Positions 1 to 8,752 are shown, counted from the first letter of the stretch. The stretch: 64,000 bases of DNA from Azoarcus sp. CIB (GCF_001190925.1 NZ_CP011072.1:62001-126000); one strand, 5' to 3'. Program-made: numbers and translations. Notes: generated by a model from the sequence alone, not told the origin.

Positions 1-1
1 G

Positions 2-766
<765 letters not shown>

Positions 767-800
767 GCGCGCGCCGACGCCCGTGAGACAGGACAGAGCA

Positions 801-1304
801 TTGAAAGTGATCGGATTCGCCGGCTGGTCCGGCAGCGGCAAGACTTCGCTGATCGAGAAGGTCGTCGCGGTGCTGTGCGAGCGCGGCCTCGACGTGTCGC
901 TGATCAAGCACGCGCACCACAGCTTCGACATCGACCACGAGGGCAAGGACTCGTGGCGCCACCGCAACGCCGGCTGCCGCGAGGTGCTGGTCAGCTCGGG
1001 GCGGCGCTGGTCGCTGATGCACGAGCTGCGCGGCGACCCCGAGCTGCCGCTGGAAGCGCTGCTGCAGAAACTCTCGCCCTGCGACCTCGTGCTGGTCGAG
1101 GGTTTCAAGCGCGCGGCGATTCCGAAGATCGAGGTGCGCCGCACCGCGGTGCGCGAGGCGCCGTTCTACCTGCAGGACCCGCACATCGTCGCGGTCGCGA
1201 CCGACGTCGCACTCGACACCGCGCTGCCGCAGCTCGACATCAACGACCCGCAGGCGGTGGCGGATTTCGTCGTGGATTACGCGTTCAGGATGGCTCCGGC
1301 CTAG
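801..1304 (+). CDS. mobB: molybdopterin-guanine dinucleotide biosynthesis protein B
   Basis: MobB is a small GTP-binding protein that assists MobA in attaching GMP to molybdopterin, giving the bis-MGD cofactor needed by formate dehydrogenase. The P-loop GWSGSGKTS is at the N-terminus, followed by the MobB signatures SLIKHAHHSFDIDHEGKDSWRHR and LVLVEGFKR. I chose the TTG at 801 because a purine-rich AGGACAGAG stretch precedes it and the resulting 167 aa match the family. An in-frame GTG at 783 would add six residues. The gene follows the sigma-54 activator closely and may be cotranscribed with it. Confidence 0.9.
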   Translation: MKVIGFAGWSGSGKTSLIEKVVAVLCERGLDVSLIKHAHHSFDIDHEGKDSWRHRNAGCREVLVSSGRRWSLMHELRGDPELPLEALLQKLSPCDLVLVEGFKRAAIPKIEVRRTAVREAPFYLQDPHIVAVATDVALDTALPQLDINDPQAVADFVVDYAFRMAPA

Positions 1305-1315
1305 TCATGGGGGGC

Positions 1316-1333
1316 GCGGCCGATCAGGGCCGC
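1316..1333. terminator. possible stem-loop after mobB
   Basis: GCGGCC and GGCCGC flank a 6-base loop just after the mobB stop, in the gap before the convergent lipoprotein gene. There is no T tract, so this is at best a weak or factor-assisted terminator. Confidence 0.25.
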
Positions 1334-1396
1334 ATACCCCCTTCCCGAGTTCGTGCGATAGCTCTGTGGCCTTGCCCTGTCATCCCGCAGGTGAGT

Positions 1397-2221
1397 TTAG
1401 TGCGAGTAGGCTGTTGCGGGTGTTGGTGCGGGTCGCCATAGCGGATTAACCCGGCGCATCTCTCGCTCAATCATGTTTTGCCGGGCAAGATCAGTACTTG
1501 CTTGATTAGTCTCGGGCACCGCGGCAGCGACGGGCTTATCGTCCGGGCATGCCGAGCGCTGCGCGACGCGCTGAATGAAAAGTTGTGCGTCAGCGTCCGG
1601 AACGTAATAAATATCGCTCCGACGTGTCACGAAACGGTTCTGGTCGGTGATCGATGTCGTCACAATAATCTCGGTGCGGGTTGGACGAGCCGCATGACCG
1701 AGGCCAAAGTCAGATAAGGCTCCGGCCGCGAGCAAGGCAGCATTCGTTTCGTTGTCAAATACCGCATTACGGATTACTGCCACACCTGCCGCGAGGGCGG
1801 TCAGTCGTCCGGGCGCGTAATTTGGCACATCGTTACCGTGCACGATCAGCTGACTGTCATACTGAATCTCCACGACCTGACCATCTGCCTGGAAACCCCT
1901 CCCGGTAGCGACGTCCATTTTGCAAACGCTAACTTGTGCGCCGGCAGTTACCAGGTGGGTGATCATGAATTCACGAAATGCGGTATTGAACGCGGTATTG
2001 CGGGCTGGCGCGACGATCAGAGCGCGCCCCTGCAACTGCGCTTTCGTGCTCACCTCCTGAAGCGTTTGCGAAACAACGTCATCGGCAACTACATCCCAAT
2101 GATGTGCCGTACGTGCAACCTTTTGATATGAAATAGGGAAATTTTGTGCAACCGGCGCAGGGCTCGCACATCCGACAAGCGCAGCGATAGTTGGGATGAT
2201 TACTGCGTAACTGGATTTCAT
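1397..2221 (-). CDS. hypothetical lipoprotein, lower GC than neighbours
   Basis: This 274-aa protein has a type II signal peptide: MKSS followed by a hydrophobic stretch ending in the lipobox LVGC, with lipidated Cys18. The ATG at 2221 is preceded by GGAGTAATC, which fixes the start; the frame runs further upstream but is not needed. The mature part has blocks such as GRALIVAPARNTAFN, IQYDSQLIVHG and TEIIVTTSITDQNRFV. I do not recognise the family. Base composition is visibly richer in A+T than the flanking mob and fdh genes, and it interrupts them on the opposite strand, which suggests a later insertion. It is probably anchored in the outer membrane facing the periplasm. Function is unknown. 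Confidence 0.75.
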   Translation of the reverse strand: MKSSYAVIIPTIAALVGCASPAPVAQNFPISYQKVARTAHHWDVVADDVVSQTLQEVSTKAQLQGRALIVAPARNTAFNTAFREFMITHLVTAGAQVSVCKMDVATGRGFQADGQVVEIQYDSQLIVHGNDVPNYAPGRLTALAAGVAVIRNAVFDNETNAALLAAGALSDFGLGHAARPTRTEIIVTTSITDQNRFVTRRSDIYYVPDADAQLFIQRVAQRSACPDDKPVAAAVPETNQASTDLARQNMIEREMRRVNPLWRPAPTPATAYSH

Positions 2222-2389
2222 GATTACTCCATGCGGACGTGATCGGTTCTCATACCCTAGTATGTACGCCTCATGATCCACCATGGCTAGATTTGCCCAA
2301 TGACCCGTGACAAGTGTCATAGGACGTGGTGTGCTCGATCTGTCGCCCTGATGGAATCGGGGCTGAGTTCGCGGGGAGACCGTAGTCCT

Positions 2390-3313
2390 TCAGCCTGCAG
2401 CCAGCACCCGTCCCAGTGCCGTAAGCTCGTAGCCGCCCAGCTGGGCCGCGAGGTCGCGTATCGCGGCGCTGCCGAGGCGCGCGAGCAGGCGCTGGAAGAG
2501 GTGGCGGAAGTAGATTTCCTTCGGCAGCGCAAGGTCCAGCGCTTCCCAGCCCAGCGGCAGGAAGTCGAGGCCGAATTCGCTCGCGGTCGCGCGCGTGCCG
2601 GGGGTGCAGTCGGCGGCGTTACGCACGAGGAGTGCCGCGGCTTCGCGTTCGCCGGCGATCGTCGCGACGGCGCTGCAGTCTTCCGGGCGCAGGCCGCGCG
2701 CCTTGAGCGCCGAGGCGAGGAAGTGCGCGGCGCCGGAACCGGCTTCGCGCATGGCCCAGCGCACGTCGAAGGCGGCGAGCGTTTCGAGCTGGTCGATGCC
2801 CAGGCCGGGACGCAGCAGCACCCCCTGTTCGCGCTGGCCGATGCGTACCAGCGTCCAGCGCGCATGGCCGGGATGGGCGCGCAGCAGCGTTGCGTGCTGG
2901 GTCGCGCTGTGCTCGACGTCGCCCCAATGCACGACGGAGATGTCGGCGCGGCGGCGGGCGAGCTGTTCGAGGCCGGGCAGGGTTGCGGTCGGGCTGTAGG
3001 CGACGAAGGCTTCGGCGCCGAGTTCGGCGGCCAGTGCGCGCACCGCGGCGGCGAGCAGGGCGTCGTCGCCGCCAGCGATCAGCAGGCGGTCGGTGAGCAC
3101 GCCGCCGTGCGCCTGTTCGAGCAGCCAGTCGTCGAGCAGGCGGCGTGGAAACAGCCACTTGCCGCCGACGCGCGCGGCCGGGACTTCGCCGCTGTTGGCG
3201 AGCTCGTACAGCTTCTTCTCGTTGAGGTGCAGGTAGGCCGCCGCCTGCCTCGCTGTGAGGCAGGGGCTTTCCGGCGCAAGGTGTTCGACGACTGGCGGCT
3301 CGGGCGCGCTCAT
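2390..3313 (-). CDS. excisionase-type HTH regulator with C-terminal substrate-binding-like domain
   Basis: The 307-aa protein begins with an excisionase/MerR-like helix-turn-helix (about residues 18-70: LTARQAAAYLHLNEKKLYEL, then VPAARVGGKWLFPRRLLDDW). A long periplasmic-binding-protein-like domain follows (about 75-300), without a signal peptide, so it is cytoplasmic. This architecture often accompanies molybdenum-cofactor genes and is thought to sense molybdate, tungstate or a related ligand; here that is inferred. Its ATG overlaps the mobA stop (ATGA, 3310-3313), giving the reverse-strand operon fdhD-mobA-regulator. It may control mob/fdh genes according to oxyanion supply. No DNA target can be assigned from sequence alone. 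Confidence 0.82.
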   Translation of the reverse strand: MSAPEPPVVEHLAPESPCLTARQAAAYLHLNEKKLYELANSGEVPAARVGGKWLFPRRLLDDWLLEQAHGGVLTDRLLIAGGDDALLAAAVRALAAELGAEAFVAYSPTATLPGLEQLARRRADISVVHWGDVEHSATQHATLLRAHPGHARWTLVRIGQREQGVLLRPGLGIDQLETLAAFDVRWAMREAGSGAAHFLASALKARGLRPEDCSAVATIAGEREAAALLVRNAADCTPGTRATASEFGLDFLPLGWEALDLALPKEIYFRHLFQRLLARLGSAAIRDLAAQLGGYELTALGRVLAAG

Positions 3314-3894
3314 CGTCCGACGTCGTCGAGCTCGTCGCGGGTGTTGATGTTGCGGAACGCGGCTTCCTCGTCGTCGAACTGCACTTCGACGACCTTCAGT
3401 GTGGCGTACCAGAAGTCGATCTTGCGGCCGCCGCCGGCGAGGAACGCGTCGAGGTGCGGCAGCACGTCGCGCCGGCACAGGCAGAACACCGGGTGGGGCT
3501 GGTCGAAGGTGCGCGCGACGGCGAGCTCGGCGCCGGCTTCCGCGAGGCCGCGATACAGGCGTTCGACGAGATCCGCCGGAAGGAAGGGCGAGTCGCAGGG
3601 GGCGGTCGCGACGAGCGGATGCTGCGCCCGCGACAAGGCTGCATGCAATCCGGCGAGCGGGCCGGCGAAGCCGCCGATGTCGTCGGGGAACACGGGATGG
3701 CCGAAGGCGGCATAGCGTTCGGCGTTCTGGTTGGCGTTGATGATCAGTTCGTCGACCTGCGGGCCGAAGCGCTCGATCACCCATTCGGCCATCGGCCGCC
3801 CGCGCAGCTCGACCAGACCCTTGTCGACGCCGCCCATGCGCCGTCCCTGCCCGCCGGCGAGGATGACGCCGGTGATTTTTTCGCACGCGCTCAT
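3310..3894 (-). CDS. mobA: molybdenum cofactor guanylyltransferase
   Basis: MobA transfers GMP from GTP to molybdopterin to make the MGD form of the cofactor. The nucleotide-binding signature GVILAGGQGRRMGGVDKGLV lies near the N-terminus, followed by LIINANQN, GPLAGLHAAL and ATAPCDSPFLPADL, all typical of the family. Length is 194 aa, as expected. The start ATG overlaps the fdhD stop by four bases (3891-3894) and its own stop overlaps the next gene's start, so the three genes are probably translationally coupled. With mobB and fdhD it supplies and inserts bis-MGD for the formate dehydrogenase encoded nearby. Confidence 0.96.
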   Translation of the reverse strand: MSACEKITGVILAGGQGRRMGGVDKGLVELRGRPMAEWVIERFGPQVDELIINANQNAERYAAFGHPVFPDDIGGFAGPLAGLHAALSRAQHPLVATAPCDSPFLPADLVERLYRGLAEAGAELAVARTFDQPHPVFCLCRRDVLPHLDAFLAGGGRKIDFWYATLKVVEVQFDDEEAAFRNINTRDELDDVGR

Positions 3895-4727
3895 CGGGTG
3901 AATCGCTCCTCGCCGGTGAATAGAAGGTAGTGCTTGCCCTGCGCGCGGCCGATCATCGTGAGGCCGATCTTGCGCGCGATCTCCCAGCCCATCTGCGTGA
4001 GGCCGGAGCGCGAGACGAGGAAGGGGATGCCCATCTGCGCGGTCTTGATGACCATCTCGGAGGTGAGCCGGCCCGTCGTGTAGAAGATCTTGTCGCCGCC
4101 GTCGAGGCCGTCCAGCCACATCTGCCCGGCGATCGCGTCGACGGCGTTGTGGCGGCCGACGTCCTCGACGAACATGAGGATGTCGCAGCCGTCCGCGGTG
4201 GCTTGGGCGAGCGCGCAGCCGTGCACGGCGCCGGCCTGCTTGTAGATCGATTCGTGGTGGCGCACCGCGTCCATCAGCGCGTACAGCGTCGCCTGCGTGA
4301 GTGTGCGGTCTTCCGGCAGGCGGATCGCGTCGATCTCGTCCATCAGCCCGCCGAACACCGTGCCCTGGCCGCAGCCGGTGGTGACGGTGCGGCTGCCGAG
4401 GCGTTCGTCGGCGTCCACGAGGCCGTTGCGCGTCTTCACCGCGACGGCATTGACCTCCCAGTCAACCTGCACCGCCTCGATGTCGTCGAGGCTCGCGACC
4501 AGGCGCTGGTTGCGCAGCCAGCCTATCGTCAGCGCCTCGGGCGCGGCGCCCAGCGTCATCAGCGTGACGATCTCGCGGCGGTCGACGTAGATCGTCAGCG
4601 GGAACTCGCCGGCGATCTGCGTCGGCACGTTCTCGCCGTTCTCGTCGACGGCCGGGATCGTCACCGTCAGCGGGTGGCTCGCGTGGCTCAGCAGCGGACG
4701 GCGCGGCGTGTCGGGGGCTGGGGGCAT
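3891..4727 (-). CDS. fdhD: formate dehydrogenase accessory sulfurtransferase FdhD
   Basis: FdhD passes sulfur from a cysteine desulfurase to the Mo-bis-MGD cofactor, which formate dehydrogenase needs for activity. The 278-aa sequence has the family blocks FPLTIYVDRREIVTLM, VFVEDVGRHNAVD-type (here MFVEDVGRHNAVDAI), TTGRLTSEMV and GIPFLVSRSGLT. The loop that carries the CxxC motif in Escherichia coli FdhD reads TTGCGQGT here, so only Cys119 is present and the second Cys is replaced by Gly. The gene leads a reverse operon with mobA and an HTH regulator and diverges from the DUF3305 gene. The Shine-Dalgarno at 4728-4740 is weak. Confidence 0.95.
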   Translation of the reverse strand: MPPAPDTPRRPLLSHASHPLTVTIPAVDENGENVPTQIAGEFPLTIYVDRREIVTLMTLGAAPEALTIGWLRNQRLVASLDDIEAVQVDWEVNAVAVKTRNGLVDADERLGSRTVTTGCGQGTVFGGLMDEIDAIRLPEDRTLTQATLYALMDAVRHHESIYKQAGAVHGCALAQATADGCDILMFVEDVGRHNAVDAIAGQMWLDGLDGGDKIFYTTGRLTSEMVIKTAQMGIPFLVSRSGLTQMGWEIARKIGLTMIGRAQGKHYLLFTGEERFTR

Positions 4728-4844
4728 GGAGATGGACGGGTAGGTTCGAGGGGGTATTCTAGCCGCAGGCGCCGCTCGCGAGGTTCGCCGGCCGCGGCCG
4801 CTTCGCCTATCCTATGAGGGATCGAGTCACCCGGAGTTCGCCGC

Positions 4845-5312
4845 ATGGACCGCTTTCCCGTCGCCGTCATCATGGACCGCCGCCGCCTGCAGAGCCGCTG
4901 GGCGGACGAGGCCTGGGAGGCCGTCGGCGTCGTGCCGGCCTTCGGCGACAACCCGGCGGCGACGCGCCAGCTGGTCGCCGAGACCGACCGCGACCAGTAC
5001 CTCGTCGGCGGTTTTGCGCTGGAGCTGTTCCGCGACGAGGCGGACAACTACTTCCTCAACCTGAGTTCGCCGGTGCCCAAGGTGTTCGTGATGTGGCGCA
5101 AGGAGGACGGCGTCGCCAAGCCGCTCGTCGTCACTGTGAGCTACGGCGAGGCGGCGCGCCTGCTCGACTCGGGCGAACAGGTCGATGGCGTCGCGATGTC
5201 GCGCGAGATCGCCGACTGGGTCGGTGCGTTCGTGAACCTGCACTACAAGCCGGCACCGCGGAAGAAGATCCGCCGCAACGACCCGCTGGCGCAGGACCGG
5301 GAGCAGGGATGA
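4845..5312 (+). CDS. DUF3305 protein, formate dehydrogenase-associated
   Basis: This 155-aa cytoplasmic protein belongs to the DUF3305 family, which is typically found beside DUF3306 and formate dehydrogenase genes; its biochemical role is unknown. Family-like blocks include FPVAVIMDRRRLQSRWADEAWEAVGV, YLVGGFALELFRDEADNYFLNL and PKVFVMWR. The ATG at 4845 is preceded by CCCGGAG. It diverges from fdhD across a 117-bp gap and its stop overlaps the next gene's start (ATGA, 5309-5312). An assembly or maturation role for the dehydrogenase is suggested by context only. Confidence 0.85.
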   Translation: MDRFPVAVIMDRRRLQSRWADEAWEAVGVVPAFGDNPAATRQLVAETDRDQYLVGGFALELFRDEADNYFLNLSSPVPKVFVMWRKEDGVAKPLVVTVSYGEAARLLDSGEQVDGVAMSREIADWVGAFVNLHYKPAPRKKIRRNDPLAQDREQG

Positions 5313-5869
5313 GCCGTTTCCTCGAACGCTGGTCGCGGCTGAAGCGCGGCGACGCAGCCGCGGCCGAGCCCGTGGCCCCGGTGGTGCCGGCGACCCCGGC
5401 CGCGCAAGGCAGCGCCGCACCCGCCGTGGCGCCGCCCGCCGACGCCGGGTCCCCGGTGTCGCCCGCGGAGGCTGCGCTACCGCCCATCGACAGCCTGGAT
5501 CTCGCGGCGGATTTCAGCGCCTTCATGAAGAAGGAGGTCAGCGAGTCGCTGCGCCGCGCGGCGCTGCGCAAGCTCTTCAGCGATCCGCACTTCCACTTCG
5601 AGCGCATGGACAAGCTCGACATCTACATCGACGACTACTCGGGCAGCGACCCGATCCCGGCCGACATGCTGAAGCGCCTGCGCCAGTTCGAGACGCTGCT
5701 CAAGGATGAGGATGCGGCCGCACCGGCGCCGGACTTCGTGGACGCGGACGCGGACGCGTCGACGGCGGCTGCGGACGCCGCAGCGCCGGCCGCCGAAGAC
5801 CCGCCGCGCGAGCCGGCCCCCCAGTCGGTGTCCCCGCAGATGGGGCAAGAACGGGGAAAAACCCCGTAG
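5309..5869 (+). CDS. DUF3306 protein, formate dehydrogenase-associated
   Basis: The 186-aa protein starts MSRFLERWSRLKRG, the usual DUF3306 opening, then has an Ala/Pro-rich low-complexity linker (about 20-55). A conserved core follows (SLDLAADFSAFMKKEVSESLRR to FHFERMDKLDIYIDDY), and the tail is acidic and Ala-rich with a DADADAS repeat. No membrane segment or signal peptide is visible. It is translationally coupled to the DUF3305 gene. Function is unknown; occurrence next to fdh genes suggests a helper role. The last codons contain a GC-rich hairpin (5851-5867). Confidence 0.82.
   Translation: MSRFLERWSRLKRGDAAAAEPVAPVVPATPAAQGSAAPAVAPPADAGSPVSPAEAALPPIDSLDLAADFSAFMKKEVSESLRRAALRKLFSDPHFHFERMDKLDIYIDDYSGSDPIPADMLKRLRQFETLLKDEDAAAPAPDFVDADADASTAAADAAAPAAEDPPREPAPQSVSPQMGQERGKTP
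5851..5867. other. stem-loop over the end of the DUF3306 gene
   Basis: ACGGGG, a five-A loop and CCCCGT form a compact hairpin ending at the stop codon. No T tract follows, so a simple rho-independent terminator is unlikely; it may attenuate read-through into the sigma-54-driven operon. Confidence 0.35.
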
Positions 5870-5873
5870 CAAA

Positions 5874-5926
5874 TGCGACATTTTGGGGACGCTGCGACTT
5901 TTAGTCCCGACTGACCCGATTTCGGG
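5874..5926. promoter_or_regulatory. candidate upstream activator sites for the fdh promoter
   Basis: About 55-105 bp upstream of the -24/-12 promoter are repeated elements: TGCGACATTTT (5874) and TGCGACTTTT (5893), 19 bp apart; an inverted pair GGGAC (5886-5890) and GTCCC (5904-5908); and the palindrome CCCGA-TT-TCGGG (5915-5926). Their position fits enhancer sites for a sigma-54 activator such as the one at the window start. Which repeat is bound is not known. Confidence 0.45.
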
Positions 5927-5978
5927 CTTGTTGCTACGGTAAATCAGGGATTCCTGCTCCCTTTTATTACCGCTTCCC

Positions 5979-5995
5979 TGGTACGTCCTCTGCTT
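5979..5995 (+). promoter_or_regulatory. sigma-54 (-24/-12) promoter of the fdh operon
   Basis: The element TGGTACG-N5-TGCTT has GG at 5980-5981 and GC at 5992-5993 with exactly ten bases between, matching the sigma-54 consensus. It lies 40 bp upstream of the polyferredoxin start at 6035. Dyads upstream (5874-5926) and a nearby sigma-54 activator gene support it. Confidence 0.72.
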
Positions 5996-6034
5996 GGGCT
6001 ATAGCACCTCAATCAGCCAGGCAGACCATCCAAA

Positions 6035-8104
6035 GTGGAGAGACAGCTCAGACTGTGCGACTGCAATCGCAGTTTCGCGGTCGATGAAAAAGCCCTCGCG
6101 GCGGGCAGTACGGTGCCGCTCAAAGTCCATCACGAACTGTGCCGGCGGGAGATCGGCGAGTTCGAGTCTGCGCTCGCGTGCGGCGACGTGCTCGTCGGCT
6201 GTACGCAGGAGGCCGCGCTGTTTGCCGAAGTGGCGGCGGAGCGGCCGATGGCGCGCATCGACTTCTTCAACCTGCGCGAGAACGCCGGCTGGTCCGCCGA
6301 AGGCCGGGGCGCGACGCCCAAGATGGCGGCGCTGATCGCCGCGGCGATGCTGCCCGAGCCGGAACCGGTCGCGGGCGTGACGCTCGCGGCGGGCAACCAG
6401 CTGCTGATCGTCGGCGAGGCGGGCGCGGCGTTGGGCTGGGCCGAGCGGCTGGCGGCGCGCTTCGACGTGTCCGTGCTGCTCACCGGCACGAGCCGCGATG
6501 CCGAACTGCCGACCGAGCGGCGCTACGCGGTCTGGTCCGGCGCGGGCGTGGCGCTCACCGGCCACCTTGGAGCCTTCGACGCCGCGTGGACGCAGCAGAA
6601 CCCGATCGACCTCGATCCGTGCGTGCGCTGCAACGCCTGCATCCGCGCCTGTCCGGAAGGTGCGATTGGCTGGGACTACCAGGTCGACGCTGCGCGCTGC
6701 CGCTCGCACCGTGCGTGCGTGACGGCCTGCGGCACGGTCGGCGCGATCGATTTTGCGCGCACCGACACGCGCCGAGAAGGGCGCTTCGACCTCGTGCTGG
6801 ACCTCTCCGCCGAACCGCTGATCAAGCGCGTCGAGCCGCCGCAGGGCTACGCCGCGCCGGGGCGCGACCCGCTCGACCAGGCGCTCGCGGCGCAGGCGCT
6901 GGGCGAGCTCGTCGGCGAGTTCGAGAAGCCGCGCTACGTCGCGCTGGATGCCAAGCTGTGCGCGCACAGCCGCTCGCGCAAGACCGGCTGCACGGCGTGC
7001 ATCGAGTCCTGTTCGGCGGAGGCGATCGCATCGGCGGGCGACACGGTGCGCGTCGATCCCTACCTGTGCCAGGGTTGCGGCACCTGTTCGACGGTGTGCC
7101 CGACGGGCGCGCTCGCGTCGCAATATCCGCGCGTCGAGGACCTCGGTCTGCGCGTGAAGACGGTGCTGACGCGTTATCGCGACGCCGGCGGCGAGGCGCC
7201 CGCGCTGCTGTTCCATTCGGCCGAGGCCGGCCGCGCGCTGATCGAGCGGCTCGCGCGCCGCGGCAAGGGCCTGCCGGCGCGCGTGATCCCGCTCGAGACC
7301 TGGAGCGCCGACGCGGTGGGGCTGGACCTGATGCTCGGCAGTCTCGCGCTCGGCGCCTGCCAGGTCGCCGTGCTCGCGGCCGGCACGCACGACGCGGCGC
7401 CGCTGCGCGCGCAGGCCGCGCATGCGCAGGCGATCCTCTCCGGCCTCGGCTATGGCGGCGAGCACGTCCGCGTGATCGATGCCGGCGACTGGCCCGAATT
7501 CGAATCCGCGTTGTGGGACTGGGCGCCCGCGCAGGGCGTGAGCCGCCCGGCGACTTTCCGCCTCGTGCCGAGGAAGCGCGACACGCTGGACCTCGCGCTG
7601 CGCCACCTGCACGCGCTGGCACCCGTGCCGGTCGCGGCGCTGGTAACCGAAATCCCGCTGCAGGCCGGCGCCCCCTTCGGCGCCGTCGCCGTCAGCGATG
7701 CCTGCACGCTGTGCATGTCCTGCGTCGGCACCTGTCCGACCGGGGCGCTCAGCGCTGCGACGGACGCGATGCGCCTCGGCTTCCTCGAGAAGAGCTGCGT
7801 GCAGTGCGGACTGTGCGCGAACGCCTGTCCCGAGAACGCGATCGCGCTCACGCCGCGCCTGTTGCTCGACGACGTGGCGCGCCGCGTGGTGCCGCTGAAG
7901 GAGGCCGAGATCTTCCACTGCATCCGCTGCGGCACCGCGATGGGCGCGAAGCCGATCATCGACGCGATGTTCGCGCGCCTTGCCGGCCACTCGATGTTCG
8001 CGAGCGAGGCGCAGCGCCGGCGCCTGCACATGTGCGCCGACTGCCGCGTGATCGACCTGATGGAAACCGAGAACGGCACCAAAGCCTGGGACATGACCGA
8101 ATGA
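6035..8104 (+). CDS. multi-cluster 4Fe-4S ferredoxin of the formate dehydrogenase operon
   Basis: This 689-aa iron-sulfur protein likely relays electrons to or from formate dehydrogenase. Cys motifs are spread through it: CVRCNACIRACP, CRSHRACVTAC, CTACIESC, CQGCGTCSTVCPTG, CTLCMSCVGTCPTG, CVQCGLCANACP, and terminal CIRC and CADC pairs, enough for about six [4Fe-4S] clusters. No signal peptide or membrane segment is visible, so it is probably cytoplasmic. The start is a GTG at 6035, 40 bp after the sigma-54 promoter; no strong Shine-Dalgarno is evident. The stop overlaps the next start (ATGA, 8101-8104). The electron partner is not known. Confidence 0.88.
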   Translation: MERQLRLCDCNRSFAVDEKALAAGSTVPLKVHHELCRREIGEFESALACGDVLVGCTQEAALFAEVAAERPMARIDFFNLRENAGWSAEGRGATPKMAALIAAAMLPEPEPVAGVTLAAGNQLLIVGEAGAALGWAERLAARFDVSVLLTGTSRDAELPTERRYAVWSGAGVALTGHLGAFDAAWTQQNPIDLDPCVRCNACIRACPEGAIGWDYQVDAARCRSHRACVTACGTVGAIDFARTDTRREGRFDLVLDLSAEPLIKRVEPPQGYAAPGRDPLDQALAAQALGELVGEFEKPRYVALDAKLCAHSRSRKTGCTACIESCSAEAIASAGDTVRVDPYLCQGCGTCSTVCPTGALASQYPRVEDLGLRVKTVLTRYRDAGGEAPALLFHSAEAGRALIERLARRGKGLPARVIPLETWSADAVGLDLMLGSLALGACQVAVLAAGTHDAAPLRAQAAHAQAILSGLGYGGEHVRVIDAGDWPEFESALWDWAPAQGVSRPATFRLVPRKRDTLDLALRHLHALAPVPVAALVTEIPLQAGAPFGAVAVSDACTLCMSCVGTCPTGALSAATDAMRLGFLEKSCVQCGLCANACPENAIALTPRLLLDDVARRVVPLKEAEIFHCIRCGTAMGAKPIIDAMFARLAGHSMFASEAQRRRLHMCADCRVIDLMETENGTKAWDMTE

Positions 8105-8752
8105 ACGCCCCTGTCACGATCTTCCAGCCGCAGCACCCGGCGCCCGACGACGTACCGGTGCTCACCGACGAGGACCGCGCGCGGGCGCACCACTACGCGC
8201 TGCTGGGCAACCTGTTCTTCGCCGCGCCGGAGGGGCCGCTGCTCGGCGCGCTGGTCGCCTCCGCGCACGTGCTCGGCAGCGGCGACACGGCGTTCGCGGC
8301 CGCTTGGGCGGGGCTCGGCGAGATCGCCGCGGGCCGCGGGCAGCGACGCGGCCACCGTGCATGACGAGTACGACGCCCTGTTCTACGGCATCGGCCGGCC
8401 CGACGTGATGCTCTTCGGTTCCTTCTACCTCGCGGGATTCCTGATGGAGGAGCCGCTCGCCGAGCTGCGCGACGACCTCGCCGAACTCGGTCTTGCCCGC
8501 CGCTACGGCGTCGCCGAGACCGAGGATCACATCGCCGCGCTCGCCGAAGTGATGCGCCACCTGGTGCTGACCGGCCCCGACGAGGCCGGCCTCGCGCGGC
8601 AGCGCCGCTTTTTCATCCGTCACCTGCAGCCCTGGTACGCGCGCCTCGCCGACGCGCTCGCCGTGGCGCCGCAGGCACGGTTCTATGCTCGCGCCGGTGC
8701 GCTGATGCGGGCGTTTTTCGACATCGAGAGCGAAGCTTTCGCAATGGAGTAG
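8101..8752 (+). pseudogene. TorD/NarJ-family chaperone gene with a one-base frameshift
   Basis: Two adjoining frames together encode a TorD-like molybdoenzyme chaperone. The first, from the ATG at 8101, runs through LTDEDRARAHHYALLGNLFFAAP and WAGLGEIAAG. The second carries HDEYDALFYGIGRPDVMLFG, SFYLAGFLMEEPLAELRDDL and RRFFIRHLQPW to the stop at 8750-8752. The join is around 8326-8342, where GCCGCGGG is nearly duplicated. One extra base there shifts the first frame to a stop at 8364; removing it restores a normal protein of about 216 aa. It lies between the polyferredoxin and FdhA genes, so it should be the FdhA-specific chaperone. Either it is broken or the read has an indel in a GC-rich repeat. 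Confidence 0.85.

Noticed and set aside
5999-8029. Long minus-strand open frame opposite the polyferredoxin gene
   Set aside because: Its sequence is Arg/Ala/His-rich with no recognisable motif and it lies exactly antisense to a Cys-motif-rich gene; it is a by-product of high GC.
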